Below are positions 9,270-18,136 of a stretch of DNA of 64,000 bases, in pieces. The translations under genes were made by a program, and so were the position numbers. Position 1 is the first letter of the stretch. Every line of letters begins with the position of its first letter. Under the pieces are notes generated by a model. That model made no database searches, was not told where the DNA came from, and worked only from the letters and a program-made list of their open reading frames with translations. Source of the DNA: Thermoplasmata archaeon. GTDB taxonomy: Archaea; Thermoplasmatota; Thermoplasmata; GCA-020350865. The stretch is from positions 3,184,341 to 3,248,340 of the forward strand of contig CP070751.1 of assembly GCA_020348445.1 (NCBI GenBank), in the 5' to 3' direction.

Positions 9270-10472
9270 CTATTTTATCAACACATCCTCCATTTCTGTG
9301 ATCTTCTCTGGCCTTCCCTTCTTACTTGCCCAGGTATTCTCCACGCCCACAGCACCCACTTTAGGAAATAGGAACTTAGGCTCGATGGCCACGGTCATAT
9401 TCTCCTCTAATGTAAAATCAAATCCTTCGGCGATCACCGGCAATTCATCCAGCTCAAGGCCCACGCCATGCCCCAGGAACCTGACCTTGGAATTGCCAAA
9501 TCCCATGAAATAATCCCCAAATCCGGCATCCGAGGCCATTTTTTGCGCCATATCGTATATTTCCCTAAGATTCACATTAGATTTGAACTCCTGAATTACT
9601 GCTTCTTGGATTTGTAGGCTCAAATCCAAGGCTTTAAGAAGTTTTTGGTCCAATTCCCCAATATAAAAGGTACGGGTGCAGTCAACAACATATCCGTTGT
9701 ACGCACTAACCATATCGATAATAATGGGCTCTTTCTTTTTTATCTTCTTTGGTGATGCGCCGCGGGGTGCAGCGGGGCACGGGCCCATCCCACCCAAAGG
9801 TGCATCCATATAGTTGGAGATCGCTCCGCTTTCTCCAGATAGAATAAGACCATAGAAGCATTCCTGGTTCCATTTCCTCATTCTTATTATTCCCTGATGG
9901 CCTTTCTTACGCAGTATGATCTCGGTTTCAGCTGCAAGCTCGATTTCTGATTTGCCTTCTGCAAGTAAATTCGGGACCTCCTCCATAGCACCTTTGAGAA
10001 TCTTCCCAGCTTTTTTCATGGTCTTGATCTCGTATTCGGACTTCACCATTCTGATCTTCCTTATTGATTTGGATGCATCTATGATTTCGGTGCCAGAAAA
10101 AGTACCCTCGAGCTTCCTGAATATGGCCACTGGCATCACATCCAGTTCAAGGCCAATTTTAGAAAGGCTAGTAAATCCATGCTCCTTAATTATCCCTGGT
10201 ATCTGGCTATAACTTTTAAAAGGAACAATATTATCCAATTCAGATTCTTCCTGCGCTCTTTCCAGGCTCTTTCTTACCATAAAAATTGGCGTTCCATCCA
10301 CTGGGATAAAAATAACACCGTTTTGCACAGTGCCTGAGAAATAGAACTTGTCAGCCTGCTGGAGGATCATAACCCCGTCTATATTCTCAGATGTCATCTC
10401 ATTTTGTAGTCGGGATACCCTTTTTACGATCTCCTCTTTTGGAGTCTTTGGGTGGGAAATAATATTATTCAT
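9270..10472 (-). CDS. M24-family metallopeptidase (Xaa-Pro aminopeptidase/prolidase-like)
   Basis: This 400-residue cytoplasmic protein has an N-terminal creatinase-type domain (about 10-140) and a C-terminal pita-bread catalytic domain. All five canonical dinuclear metal ligands are present: Asp253, Asp264, His335 (GHGVGLE), Glu364 (AIEPK) and Glu378 (VENTW). It would remove N-terminal residues before proline, or split X-Pro dipeptides. Its start overlaps the stop of the CooC-like gene by 8 bases, so the two are translated together. One oddity is a Pro/Gly/Ala/Lys-rich insertion (about residues 224-248) just before the first metal ligand. Confidence 0.92.
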   Translation of the reverse strand: MNNIISHPKTPKEEIVKRVSRLQNEMTSENIDGVMILQQADKFYFSGTVQNGVIFIPVDGTPIFMVRKSLERAQEESELDNIVPFKSYSQIPGIIKEHGFTSLSKIGLELDVMPVAIFRKLEGTFSGTEIIDASKSIRKIRMVKSEYEIKTMKKAGKILKGAMEEVPNLLAEGKSEIELAAETEIILRKKGHQGIIRMRKWNQECFYGLILSGESGAISNYMDAPLGGMGPCPAAPRGASPKKIKKKEPIIIDMVSAYNGYVVDCTRTFYIGELDQKLLKALDLSLQIQEAVIQEFKSNVNLREIYDMAQKMASDAGFGDYFMGFGNSKVRFLGHGVGLELDELPVIAEGFDFTLEENMTVAIEPKFLFPKVGAVGVENTWASKKGRPEKITEMEDVLIK

Positions 10473-11238
10473 TCTTATTATCCTCTAGTATCTTGCCCAG
10501 TATCGCTTCAACGCCTGTGGCTGCATTTGATTTTTTGGGCAGTAGAAGGAGGCTCTTTCCCTGGGCATTATAACTTTCAACCTCGGTATCTCCAAATATT
10601 ATATATACAGCATCAAATCCTTGTTCATCTGCAAAATTACTATCAATTGTCCCTTCACCTATTACCCTATTTACAATCAATACATATTTTCCGATTTTAA
10701 GTTCCATGGCCTCAGCAAGCTTCTTTATCCTTCCAGCTGTCTCAATCCCTATCTTGGATGCATCAGATACAACGATGAGAACATCCATGGCCTTCGTGGT
10801 TCTCCTACTCAAATGCTCCATTCCAGCCTCGTTGTCTATTACTATGAAATCGTAGTTGTCAGTGAGGGTATCGACATAACTTCTCAGGATGTTGTTGATG
10901 TAGCAGTAACAGCCAGGGCCCTCCTGTCTCCCCATGACAAGGAGATCGAAATTCTCTGATTCAGTAAGAGCCATCCGAACCTGATATTCCACATAATCAT
11001 GTTTTGACATGGACTGGGGTAAAGAGTCAACAGCTTTTACAATATCTTCCCTTAAACTGCCGATTGTATTTTCAATTACCACACCAAGCTTTTGATTCAG
11101 ATTGTAGTTGGGATCTGCATCAACAGCCAGTATAACCCCTAGTTTCTTTTCAATAATTGCCTTGATAAGAAGGGCAGATACCGTGGTCTTTCCCACTCCT
11201 CCCTTGCCTGTAACTCCAATTATAAATGTCAAAATCAT
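10465..11238 (-). CDS. cooC: CooC/AcsF-type nickel-insertion ATPase
   Basis: This is a MinD/ParA-superfamily ATPase of 257 residues with the deviant P-loop GKGGVGKTT at residues 11-19 and the CYC motif (Cys110, Cys112) that binds nickel in CooC dimers. CooC proteins help load nickel into carbon monoxide dehydrogenase/acetyl-CoA synthase. No CODH gene is in the window, but the preceding gene is a corrinoid-type methionine synthase, which suits a genome with the acetyl-CoA pathway. It sits 20 bases downstream of that gene and overlaps the M24 peptidase by 8 bases. Confidence 0.9.
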   Translation of the reverse strand: MILTFIIGVTGKGGVGKTTVSALLIKAIIEKKLGVILAVDADPNYNLNQKLGVVIENTIGSLREDIVKAVDSLPQSMSKHDYVEYQVRMALTESENFDLLVMGRQEGPGCYCYINNILRSYVDTLTDNYDFIVIDNEAGMEHLSRRTTKAMDVLIVVSDASKIGIETAGRIKKLAEAMELKIGKYVLIVNRVIGEGTIDSNFADEQGFDAVYIIFGDTEVESYNAQGKSLLLLPKKSNAATGVEAILGKILEDNKNE

Positions 11239-11258
11239 CTACCTCTCGAAGATACTTT

Positions 11259-12299
11259 TCATAATCCATATTTTTCTCTCATTTTTCCTGATACTTCCTT
11301 TAAAATGGGGAATGCTTTTTCGGCAGCGAAAACGGTGGACGGGCCAAGGCCGCATGAGGGTGTAATTATTGAAGAGGAAAGGATTTCATCCAAGGATATG
11401 CCCTTTTCAGAAAGAGTTTTCATGTTGTTTTCAAGACGTTCTGTCAGGCTGTCTGCGCTTTCCTTAGCCAAGTCCTCTTCAAATGTTGGTACGATTCCCC
11501 AGGCAATTATTCCACCAGATTTGATGAAATCTATTACCTTTTCCGAGTACAGAAACAGGTTTTTTGCATATCCATAGGCATCGAAGTTCAACACCTCGAT
11601 GTTTGTATCAAGAACCAAGGACCAGTCCGTGTTTGCACAGCAGTGTATGGCTTTGATTCCTTCTATTCCATCAAGCACCTCGTTCATATGTGCGATTGCC
11701 TTGTTTCTGTCTATGCTTGCAAAGGCCGAACCTATCATGGAAAGATAAGGCTCATCAAGGAATATCATGGTTCTATCACAAAGTCCTTTTAGGGTCCTTT
11801 GCTGCCATCTAGCCAACATCTTGAGATTCTTGATCATCAGGTCCCTGTAAAAATCGTTGTAGTAAATAGGCTTCCGATTCTCATCTGTTACCTGAAAGCC
11901 AAGACTTATGGGACCAGTAATCTGACCTTTGAATAATTTAATATCACCCAGTCTATCCTTCAACTCAAGTATCTCGTACAACCCACGGAAGTAATCCTTC
12001 TGATATGCAAAGTAGTCAACATTCTCAGCCATTATCTGCGATAAGAAATCCTCCATGTCTTTGGGTTCATGGGATGTGTTCAAAAAAACCCGTTTTTTTT
12101 CCTCGTCAATTACAACTCCAGGTAAATTGTATACGAACTGAGCGTACATGTTCTCCTTAAATGAGATATTGGAAAGCTGGGGCCAAAAGGGTATCTCAGA
12201 TAGATTGTTCAATATGAGATCGCAAGCCTCAAGTGAAGATGTGTGAGGCAGGCTTCCTACGCCAGTGGGAAGGCATGATAAATCCGATACCATGTTCAT
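11259..12299 (-). CDS. Core-type MetE / cobalamin-dependent methionine synthase-like protein
   Basis: This 346-residue protein is only the catalytic C-terminal half of MetE (UROD/MetE superfamily). The zinc ligands are His219, Cys221 (AIHCC) and Cys316 (TPSCGLG); the Glu/Asp ligand may be in NFDAYGYA. It begins with the family's PTGVGSLPHT motif. Such core MetE proteins make methionine from homocysteine, taking the methyl group from a methylated corrinoid protein and not from folate. The neighbouring CooC gene fits a corrinoid Fe-S protein of the acetyl-CoA pathway as donor, but that is inference. A methylcobalamin:coenzyme M methyltransferase role is the main alternative. Confidence 0.8.
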   Translation of the reverse strand: MNMVSDLSCLPTGVGSLPHTSSLEACDLILNNLSEIPFWPQLSNISFKENMYAQFVYNLPGVVIDEEKKRVFLNTSHEPKDMEDFLSQIMAENVDYFAYQKDYFRGLYEILELKDRLGDIKLFKGQITGPISLGFQVTDENRKPIYYNDFYRDLMIKNLKMLARWQQRTLKGLCDRTMIFLDEPYLSMIGSAFASIDRNKAIAHMNEVLDGIEGIKAIHCCANTDWSLVLDTNIEVLNFDAYGYAKNLFLYSEKVIDFIKSGGIIAWGIVPTFEEDLAKESADSLTERLENNMKTLSEKGISLDEILSSSIITPSCGLGPSTVFAAEKAFPILKEVSGKMREKYGL

Positions 12300-12471
12300 T
12301 CTCCTTGTGTAATTGCGCAGAAAGAAATGAGCTGGTATAAAGGTTTTGGGAAGAGAAGAATCCCTATTATCGATAAATGGAGGACATATATTTATTTACC
12401 TTCGATATCCAAATAATTGCGTCGAAATTAATATAAATAAAAACAACATACCCTGGATGCGAGGGCTGAAC
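12300..12471. promoter_or_regulatory. Divergent promoter region
   Basis: This 172-base divergent gap contains AATATAAATAA at about 12430-12440. That element would start transcription near 12462, about 10 bases before the zinc-ribbon gene's ATG at 12472. No clear operator is visible. Confidence 0.45.
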
Positions 12472-13437
12472 ATGCCGTTCTGTGAGAAATGTGGAACCCA
12501 GATTGCGCCGGATGTTAATGTCTGTCCAAATTGTGGACAGCCGCAGGTAGTTACTCCCGCTGCGGGAGCACCACCCCAACCTCAACCGCAACCCCCACCT
12601 CAACAAATGGCACAACCACCGTATCCCGGACCACCAGGAGGACCTCCCCCAGGGGGACCTGGAGGTCAAATAGGGTACGGAAGAATGAAGATAGATGAGG
12701 CGATTCGACAGCGATCCGAATCCGACAGGTTGATGACCCCTCTTTGGGCATTGGCTCCGTTGATAGCTTGGATAGTTATGGTAGCTGTCATTTTCCTTAT
12801 TTTAATTGCAGCCTATTCAGGTATCGATGTAGATGATACCGAAGAAGCAGAGAAAGCCGGTGAAGATTTTCTTTGGGCATTTGTAATTACGGTTGCGGTG
12901 GGATTCGCGGTTTTTGCCGCAGTTGTACTCTATCCCTGGTATTTAATGATCAAGCGTAGAACAACCCATTTTCAAAGGGAGCGTCATTTAAGAGAGGGTA
13001 TCATCGAACTTATCGGTGAAAAGGGCGCACAAGGCGTTCCAGTATCCACAGAAATGGCCACTTTAAATAGCCTTCATGCCGAGGCCAACTCGGACGAGGT
13101 TGAAAGAAGCCCGATTCTCAATATCATTATCATGATCATACTTCCTTGGGTCGGAGCCATGTATGTTCTCTATTTCCTAATGAAAGACATCTTCAAGCAC
13201 CACAACAGGGATATCGCGATTATGCAACAGACCCAGGCCGTTGCACAGAAAATGGGACGGGCTGTTGTGGTTCCTTCCTGGCAATCCCTTCCGCCAAGGA
13301 ATTTCGGGGTATATCTGATTCTCTCATGCTGCATTCCGTTATTTGGAATTTATTGGCAGTGGGTTATTATCAAGGACTACAACGACCACTTCCAGACACA
13401 ATGGAGATTCGAGGACCAACTTCACGTGTTATACTAA
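12472..13437 (+). CDS. Zinc-ribbon multi-span membrane protein (DUF4234-like C-terminus)
   Basis: The ATG at 12472 is chosen because the zinc ribbon (CEKCG, CPNCG) begins there, as in related proteins, and a TATA box fits it; upstream in-frame codons look non-coding. The 321-residue protein has the ribbon (1-25), a Pro/Gln/Gly-rich linker (30-70), then about four membrane helices in two pairs. The C-terminal segment FGVYLILSCCIPLFGIYWQW followed by a KDYNDH stretch resembles DUF4234. A matching IRDVNDH segment occurs in the next gene product. Role unknown, probably working with the PrsW-like protein that follows 20 bases later. Confidence 0.85.
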   Translation: MPFCEKCGTQIAPDVNVCPNCGQPQVVTPAAGAPPQPQPQPPPQQMAQPPYPGPPGGPPPGGPGGQIGYGRMKIDEAIRQRSESDRLMTPLWALAPLIAWIVMVAVIFLILIAAYSGIDVDDTEEAEKAGEDFLWAFVITVAVGFAVFAAVVLYPWYLMIKRRTTHFQRERHLREGIIELIGEKGAQGVPVSTEMATLNSLHAEANSDEVERSPILNIIIMIILPWVGAMYVLYFLMKDIFKHHNRDIAIMQQTQAVAQKMGRAVVVPSWQSLPPRNFGVYLILSCCIPLFGIYWQWVIIKDYNDHFQTQWRFEDQLHVLY

Positions 13438-13457
13438 GAAAAATATAGAGGTAGATT

Positions 13458-14900
13458 ATGTATCCTCAATCCCCCTATCCCGTTTCATCGCAATTTGGGG
13501 GAACTTATGCACCATATGTTAGTCCCAAAAGACCAATTGTCATTCCGTTTCTCTCCAATGGATTCCTATTTGTCCAATCTATAACAATACTGCTTTCTGT
13601 CTTGGCAGGAATGACCCTATTCTTTTACAATTTCTCTTTCTGGCAGGTAATGTTAATTTGGATCATCATAGGAACGGTGAACATCCTAAACCTACCTTTT
13701 CTTATAGGGTCATGGGAGAAGCTCGACGAGCACTATGAAACAGAACTTCAATATGTAGTGTCTCTTCTCGATAAAATTAAAAAAGAGCACATGTATCGCT
13801 CGCAAAATCGTGGAGGATGGGATTCATATTATGGTGACATCGCTGGTATTCAATTTCAGATCAGCCCACTTCTGAACCGACAGCGCATTCCAAAAGAAAT
13901 GAAATATATCATTACCCTTTTGTTCATTACCCCGATTTGGCCTGTGGCTTTCTACCTTATCCATCATAAGATGATGGCGGAATTGAGGAAACATGATCAT
14001 GTCCTAAATGAGGTATATAGAGAGCTTGAATCTGCAGGCCGGAATCTTGGATTAGAAATCATCACACCCTATATGGCCCACGGAACAGTAACTAAAAACC
14101 GCGAACTTTATTTATACGGCTTCATTGCCGCATTCTGTATCATCGGCTATCTTCTTGTCTTCTATCATCCCAGCTCAGGTTTCTTTGGACTTTTCTGGTC
14201 TTACATGCTAATAAGGGATGTTAATGATCATTCCCAAAGACATTTGGATAAAATCGAGGTATACAGGGAATACGACTTGCACGTATCGGTGCAAAATTCT
14301 ATCTCTACTAAAGAAATAGGTAACCTATCAAATCTAGACATACAATCGAGGACTCAAATCCTTCAACCTTACCGTAGCACAGGTTATTCTCCTATGTTGC
14401 TTTATATCGTTTTCGTGACGGGGGCAACCTCAGGATTTATTGCAATGTTTACAAATACAATATACATGCTCTTGGGTTTTCCAATAGGTTTGTTTTCTGT
14501 TAATTTGTTTTTATTATTTGTTGTAACAATTATAGCACCCGTTGTGGAGGAGAGCAGTAAAATATTCGCACTATGGATCCTAAAAACAGAAGAGGAGACC
14601 AGATTCAGAACTATCCATTGGGTTCTAATGGGGGTTGTTGCAGGTTTAGGTTTTGCCATTTTGGAGGATTACGCCTATTTTCAATCATTTTGGATCCAAT
14701 ACTCCCCTCACGGCTCCTACCTAATACTCTTGATGCGCCTATCATTTCCTGTCCATCTTTTAGCCAGTGCCACAGCTGGGTTCGGAGTCGCGGAATGGAA
14801 ACGAACAGATAATCCACGTCTTTTCATCTTCTGGCTCATTGTAGCCATGTTCATCCACGGAACTTATAATCTATTGGTTACAATTGGGGTGAGTCAATGA
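13458..14900 (+). CDS. PrsW-family intramembrane protease
   Basis: The 480-residue membrane protein has an N-terminal half (to about 280) similar in plan to its upstream neighbour, with helices near 35-85 and 150-170 and an IRDVNDH stretch. The C-terminal half is a PrsW (CAAX-protease superfamily) domain. The catalytic-type residues are present: Glu364-Glu365 (VVEESSK), Glu403 (AILEDYAYF), His433 (FPVHLLAS) and His467 (FIHGTYN). PrsW enzymes cut membrane-bound regulators in stress signalling. The substrate here is unknown; the zinc-ribbon membrane protein encoded just upstream is a candidate. It overlaps the next gene by 4 bases. Confidence 0.88.
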   Translation: MYPQSPYPVSSQFGGTYAPYVSPKRPIVIPFLSNGFLFVQSITILLSVLAGMTLFFYNFSFWQVMLIWIIIGTVNILNLPFLIGSWEKLDEHYETELQYVVSLLDKIKKEHMYRSQNRGGWDSYYGDIAGIQFQISPLLNRQRIPKEMKYIITLLFITPIWPVAFYLIHHKMMAELRKHDHVLNEVYRELESAGRNLGLEIITPYMAHGTVTKNRELYLYGFIAAFCIIGYLLVFYHPSSGFFGLFWSYMLIRDVNDHSQRHLDKIEVYREYDLHVSVQNSISTKEIGNLSNLDIQSRTQILQPYRSTGYSPMLLYIVFVTGATSGFIAMFTNTIYMLLGFPIGLFSVNLFLLFVVTIIAPVVEESSKIFALWILKTEEETRFRTIHWVLMGVVAGLGFAILEDYAYFQSFWIQYSPHGSYLILLMRLSFPVHLLASATAGFGVAEWKRTDNPRLFIFWLIVAMFIHGTYNLLVTIGVSQ

Positions 14901-15145
14901 TGTTCAAATCATCCAGCTTTCGGGAGCTTGCCAAGGTTTGGTCTGTTCTGTTCCTATGGTACGGAATCGGATGGATGTTGTTTCCCACATTGTTGGATAT
15001 GGTGGCCGAGGAGATAGGAGAGAGCTTGAAACTAACGTATCCGGCTCTTCCCTGGGTCATGGCAGCCATTTGTTTTGTCATGGCAGGTTTATCTTTTTTC
15101 TTGATCTTATATCTGCCAAAAGAAGAGAGGGGTGAAGATCAATAA
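14897..15145 (+). CDS. Small two-helix membrane protein
   Basis: The 82-residue protein has two transmembrane helices (about 14-33 and 50-72) and a charged C-terminus. Its ATG overlaps the stop codon of the PrsW gene (ATGA), so it is translationally coupled to it; a second ATG directly follows. It may be a partner of the protease. No family is recognised. Confidence 0.75.
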   Translation: MMFKSSSFRELAKVWSVLFLWYGIGWMLFPTLLDMVAEEIGESLKLTYPALPWVMAAICFVMAGLSFFLILYLPKEERGEDQ

Positions 15146-15219
15146 ATCCCCTTAGATTTAATTAACGTGCTCGTATATTACGCTTTATACGGATACAAAC
15201 AGATTCGGGGGCTTCTTTA

Positions 15220-15747
15220 TTGACGAAAAAGGAAGAAATCCATGATTTCCGGTCATTTTTGGGGAATATGAAACCGATTCTCCTATCACATCATCCACCT
15301 TGCCCCCAATTTGAGAACGATGTATATCGCATTGGAGATAGGAGATATTGCCTTGGTTGCTTTACGTCTTACCCTATCGCAATTATCAATGTACTACTTG
15401 GAATATTTGGAGTGATAAGCCTCATAACCTTCCATTATATCATTCTTGGAATACTATGTGGGTCATTTCAGTTTATCAGCCTTTTGCACAGATCAAAAAA
15501 GAAGGGGGAAAAGGTGGTAATTAAAACCTTACTGGGTCTTGGCTTTGGTTTCACAACCCTGGGAATATTCTCCTTGCCTTTTCATTGGACTTTCAATACA
15601 ATGATATTTATTATCTGTGTTTGGATTGCAGGCTCCCTTTCATTTATCAGAGTTAAAAGGATGATCAAGGTATGCGATGATTGCAAAGAAACAAGTTCCA
15701 TTGCAGATTGTACATATCTAAAAGAAATTGGTGTGTTTCAGAAATGA
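15220..15747 (+). CDS. DUF2085-like membrane protein
   Basis: The 175-residue protein has a Cys/His-rich N-terminal segment, with SHHPPCPQ and RRYCLGCFTSYP separated by 15-20 residues, reminiscent of DUF2085 membrane proteins. About four transmembrane helices follow, and then a cytoplasmic tail with another CxxC (VCDDCKE) and a further Cys. The start may be the TTG at 15220, preceded by GGGGG, or the ATG at 15268, which would still keep the Cys/His motif. It could bind metal or haem at the membrane, but this is not established. The gene ends 2 bases from the convergent triosephosphate isomerase gene. Confidence 0.75.
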   Translation: MTKKEEIHDFRSFLGNMKPILLSHHPPCPQFENDVYRIGDRRYCLGCFTSYPIAIINVLLGIFGVISLITFHYIILGILCGSFQFISLLHRSKKKGEKVVIKTLLGLGFGFTTLGIFSLPFHWTFNTMIFIICVWIAGSLSFIRVKRMIKVCDDCKETSSIADCTYLKEIGVFQK

Positions 15748-15749
15748 GC

Positions 15750-16475
15750 CTATATCAATCCGCTAATCAGATCCCTTGTCGCGGCTTCCACGTCTTTTGC
15801 TTTTACGATACCCGAAGCCAGTAAAATTCCTTCCGAACCAAGTTCCAATGCCTTTTTCACATCCTCGCCATTTTTAACTCCTGCACCACAGAGCACCTTC
15901 ACATTTGGTGATACCGCCTTTACCGCATCCACAGTTTTCGAAACGAGTTCAGGCTGTGCCTTGGAGACTGAAATATCCCCTCCGATGAGCTCAGGAGGCT
16001 CCACTGCCACGAAGTCTGGGGAAAGAACAGATGCTGCCCTGGATGTCTCTAAGTTGTTTGTACACACGCATGTAACAAGGCCAACTTCTTTGGCCCTCCT
16101 CACGCATTCTTCAATATCTGCCAGCCTTAACCTATGTTCAGAATGATTTATCAAGGTTCCCACGGCACCAGCTTCCTTTACAGCTTCAGGAAGGATATAC
16201 CCGGTATGACTTCCAAAACCAATTGGATCGATGTGCTGTGAAAAGACAGGAAGAGTACATTCCTTTGCAATAACAGCAATATCTGTAGGACACACTGCAA
16301 TCCCAACGTTTGCCTTTGTATCCTCGGCTACCTTTTGTAGCATCCTCGTGAGTTCGAGAGCATTTTTTCCATATCCTTTCTCGTATGTTTTGTAATTCAC
16401 GATAATAATGGGTGTGGCGATCATCTCAATCCCAAGTGGAAATGAAGTTAGGATAGTTAAAGGTTTATGGTTCAT
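15750..16475 (-). CDS. tpiA: Triosephosphate isomerase (archaeal type)
   Basis: This enzyme interconverts glyceraldehyde 3-phosphate and dihydroxyacetone phosphate in glycolysis and gluconeogenesis. Family motifs are IIIVNYKTY (substrate Lys), GTLINHSEHR (catalytic His), VAVEPPELIG (catalytic Glu), VLCGAGV and GILLASG. The archaeal enzyme is about 225 residues, matching a start at the internal ATG 16424 (MIATPIIIVN). The ATG at 16475 has a better ribosome site (AAAGGAT) and sits about 12 bases after the start expected from a TATA-like element at 16508-16516, so it is used here. The 17 extra residues are doubtful. Confidence 0.93.
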   Translation of the reverse strand: MNHKPLTILTSFPLGIEMIATPIIIVNYKTYEKGYGKNALELTRMLQKVAEDTKANVGIAVCPTDIAVIAKECTLPVFSQHIDPIGFGSHTGYILPEAVKEAGAVGTLINHSEHRLRLADIEECVRRAKEVGLVTCVCTNNLETSRAASVLSPDFVAVEPPELIGGDISVSKAQPELVSKTVDAVKAVSPNVKVLCGAGVKNGEDVKKALELGSEGILLASGIVKAKDVEAATRDLISGLI

Positions 16476-16588
16476 ATGGATCCTTTTTCATTCCCTTCTA
16501 TCTTCTACTATATTTTAAGTACAAATGTGGATGAAAAATCCTTTATCAAATTTCTTTATTAAGAGAAAAAAAATAATTCGCTTCTTAT

Positions 16589-18124
16589 CTATTCAGGTTC
16601 AACCTCGACAATCTCCCCATCTCGACTATCACTCTCGGCAAGTGGCTTCTCATTAATCCAATCGTTCAAACGGATCAAGATAGCTAAAGCTACTCCCCAC
16701 TGCAGGACGATGGTGGCAAAACCCTCTGGCTCAAGAGGATTCCACCAAGAATCGGGGTGAAGAGATATGGATTGTGAGAAGAACCACAACATCAAGAATC
16801 CGAACTGTAAAGGAAACAGATACATTATGTAAACCCACCATTTCCCAATATACAGGTCGTTCCACTCGGTGTTTACGAGAGTCTCCCTGAAATGATCAAT
16901 GCCGTACTTCAATACGGCAAAGAAGACGAACATACCACTGACTATAAGCCCAAAGGACCAAACGTGATCCTGGTTTTTAAAGGCCGCGGGAATTCCACCC
17001 TCCAAGACAATTAATGCTGAGGGCAATCCAAATATGAAAATACATGAAGAGGTAACTGTCAAGGATTTATTTCTGCTCCAGCCGTGGTCCATGAAATTCC
17101 TAACAGTTATCTCAAAACCTGATATCATGGATGTGATTGCAGCAAATGCCATGGCCAAGAAGAAAACTCCTGCTATCACCAACCCGCCTGGCATCATGGT
17201 AAAGAGCCTAGTAAGGTGAATGAAGGCCAATCCCTCGTTTCCTGATTTCATGACCCCAATTGCTTCAACATTTGTGGACGATAGAGCAAAGACCGTGCAT
17301 ATTACCGCAATTCCTGCAATGAGCGAGGCAGCATTGTTTCCAAGGCCTGCGATCACCGCATTTAAGGTGGTATCTTCCTTTCTCCTCATATAGACAGCAT
17401 AGGTTATGGCCATTCCAAAACCCGCACTCGTGGAAAAAGCACTTTGACTCAGGGCTGAAACCCAGGTTTCGGCTCTGCCAAGGTGTTCGGGTCTTACAAT
17501 GAACATGTACTTCAATCCATTAAGGGCTCCCGGGAGAGAAAGCGCCCATAAGGCAGCAATTATCAGAAGTACGAACATCGAAGGTATCAATATCTTGTTT
17601 GTTCGCTCGATTCCCTTGGCAATTCCCTTATACACCACGAATGTGGAAATCCCGATGGCCATAAGCTGGAAGAAAACAACCTGGCCTGGAGATGTGATGA
17701 AACCTTCCCACATAGCCTCCGTATCCACTCCCGCCTTAAGTTCCCCTGAAAATGCAACTGTGAAGTACTTTAAAACCCATCCCATGACCACGGCATAATA
17801 GAACATGATTATGATGTTGACAAGCATCATCCAGGCGCCCATCCAGGCGTATTTCTTACCTGCGAACTTTTTAAAGGCGCCAATGGTCCCGAACCTGGTA
17901 TTCTTGCCAATGGTGAACTCGGCAATAAGAAGTGGAATTGACCAGGAGAACAAGAACAAAAGCCAGGGTATCATGAAAGCCCCGCCGCCGTTCACAGCCG
18001 TCTCCCTTGGGAACCTCCAGATATTTCCTGTTCCAATAGCCGCTCCCATGGCAGCGAAAATAAGCCCCCATCTCGAACCCCATTGTTCCTTTGCCTGCTT
18101 CCCCTCGACCATCGGTTCACCCAA
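16589..18124 (-). CDS. Sodium-dependent neurotransmitter/amino-acid symporter family transporter
   Basis: The 511-residue integral membrane protein has the LeuT/SNF fold. The family's first helix is clear (WGLIFAAMGAAIGTGNIWRFP, about residues 18-38) with the sodium- and substrate-binding unwound region, followed by GGGAFMIPWLLFLF. Some 11-12 helices follow. It would import an amino acid or related amine with sodium. It lies 12 bases downstream of the M14 carboxypeptidase gene on the same strand, so the two may form a peptide-degradation and uptake unit. The exact substrate cannot be read from the sequence. Confidence 0.92.
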   Translation of the reverse strand: MGEPMVEGKQAKEQWGSRWGLIFAAMGAAIGTGNIWRFPRETAVNGGGAFMIPWLLFLFSWSIPLLIAEFTIGKNTRFGTIGAFKKFAGKKYAWMGAWMMLVNIIIMFYYAVVMGWVLKYFTVAFSGELKAGVDTEAMWEGFITSPGQVVFFQLMAIGISTFVVYKGIAKGIERTNKILIPSMFVLLIIAALWALSLPGALNGLKYMFIVRPEHLGRAETWVSALSQSAFSTSAGFGMAITYAVYMRRKEDTTLNAVIAGLGNNAASLIAGIAVICTVFALSSTNVEAIGVMKSGNEGLAFIHLTRLFTMMPGGLVIAGVFFLAMAFAAITSMISGFEITVRNFMDHGWSRNKSLTVTSSCIFIFGLPSALIVLEGGIPAAFKNQDHVWSFGLIVSGMFVFFAVLKYGIDHFRETLVNTEWNDLYIGKWWVYIMYLFPLQFGFLMLWFFSQSISLHPDSWWNPLEPEGFATIVLQWGVALAILIRLNDWINEKPLAESDSRDGEIVEVEPE

Positions 18125-18136
18125 AAAGATGTGAAA

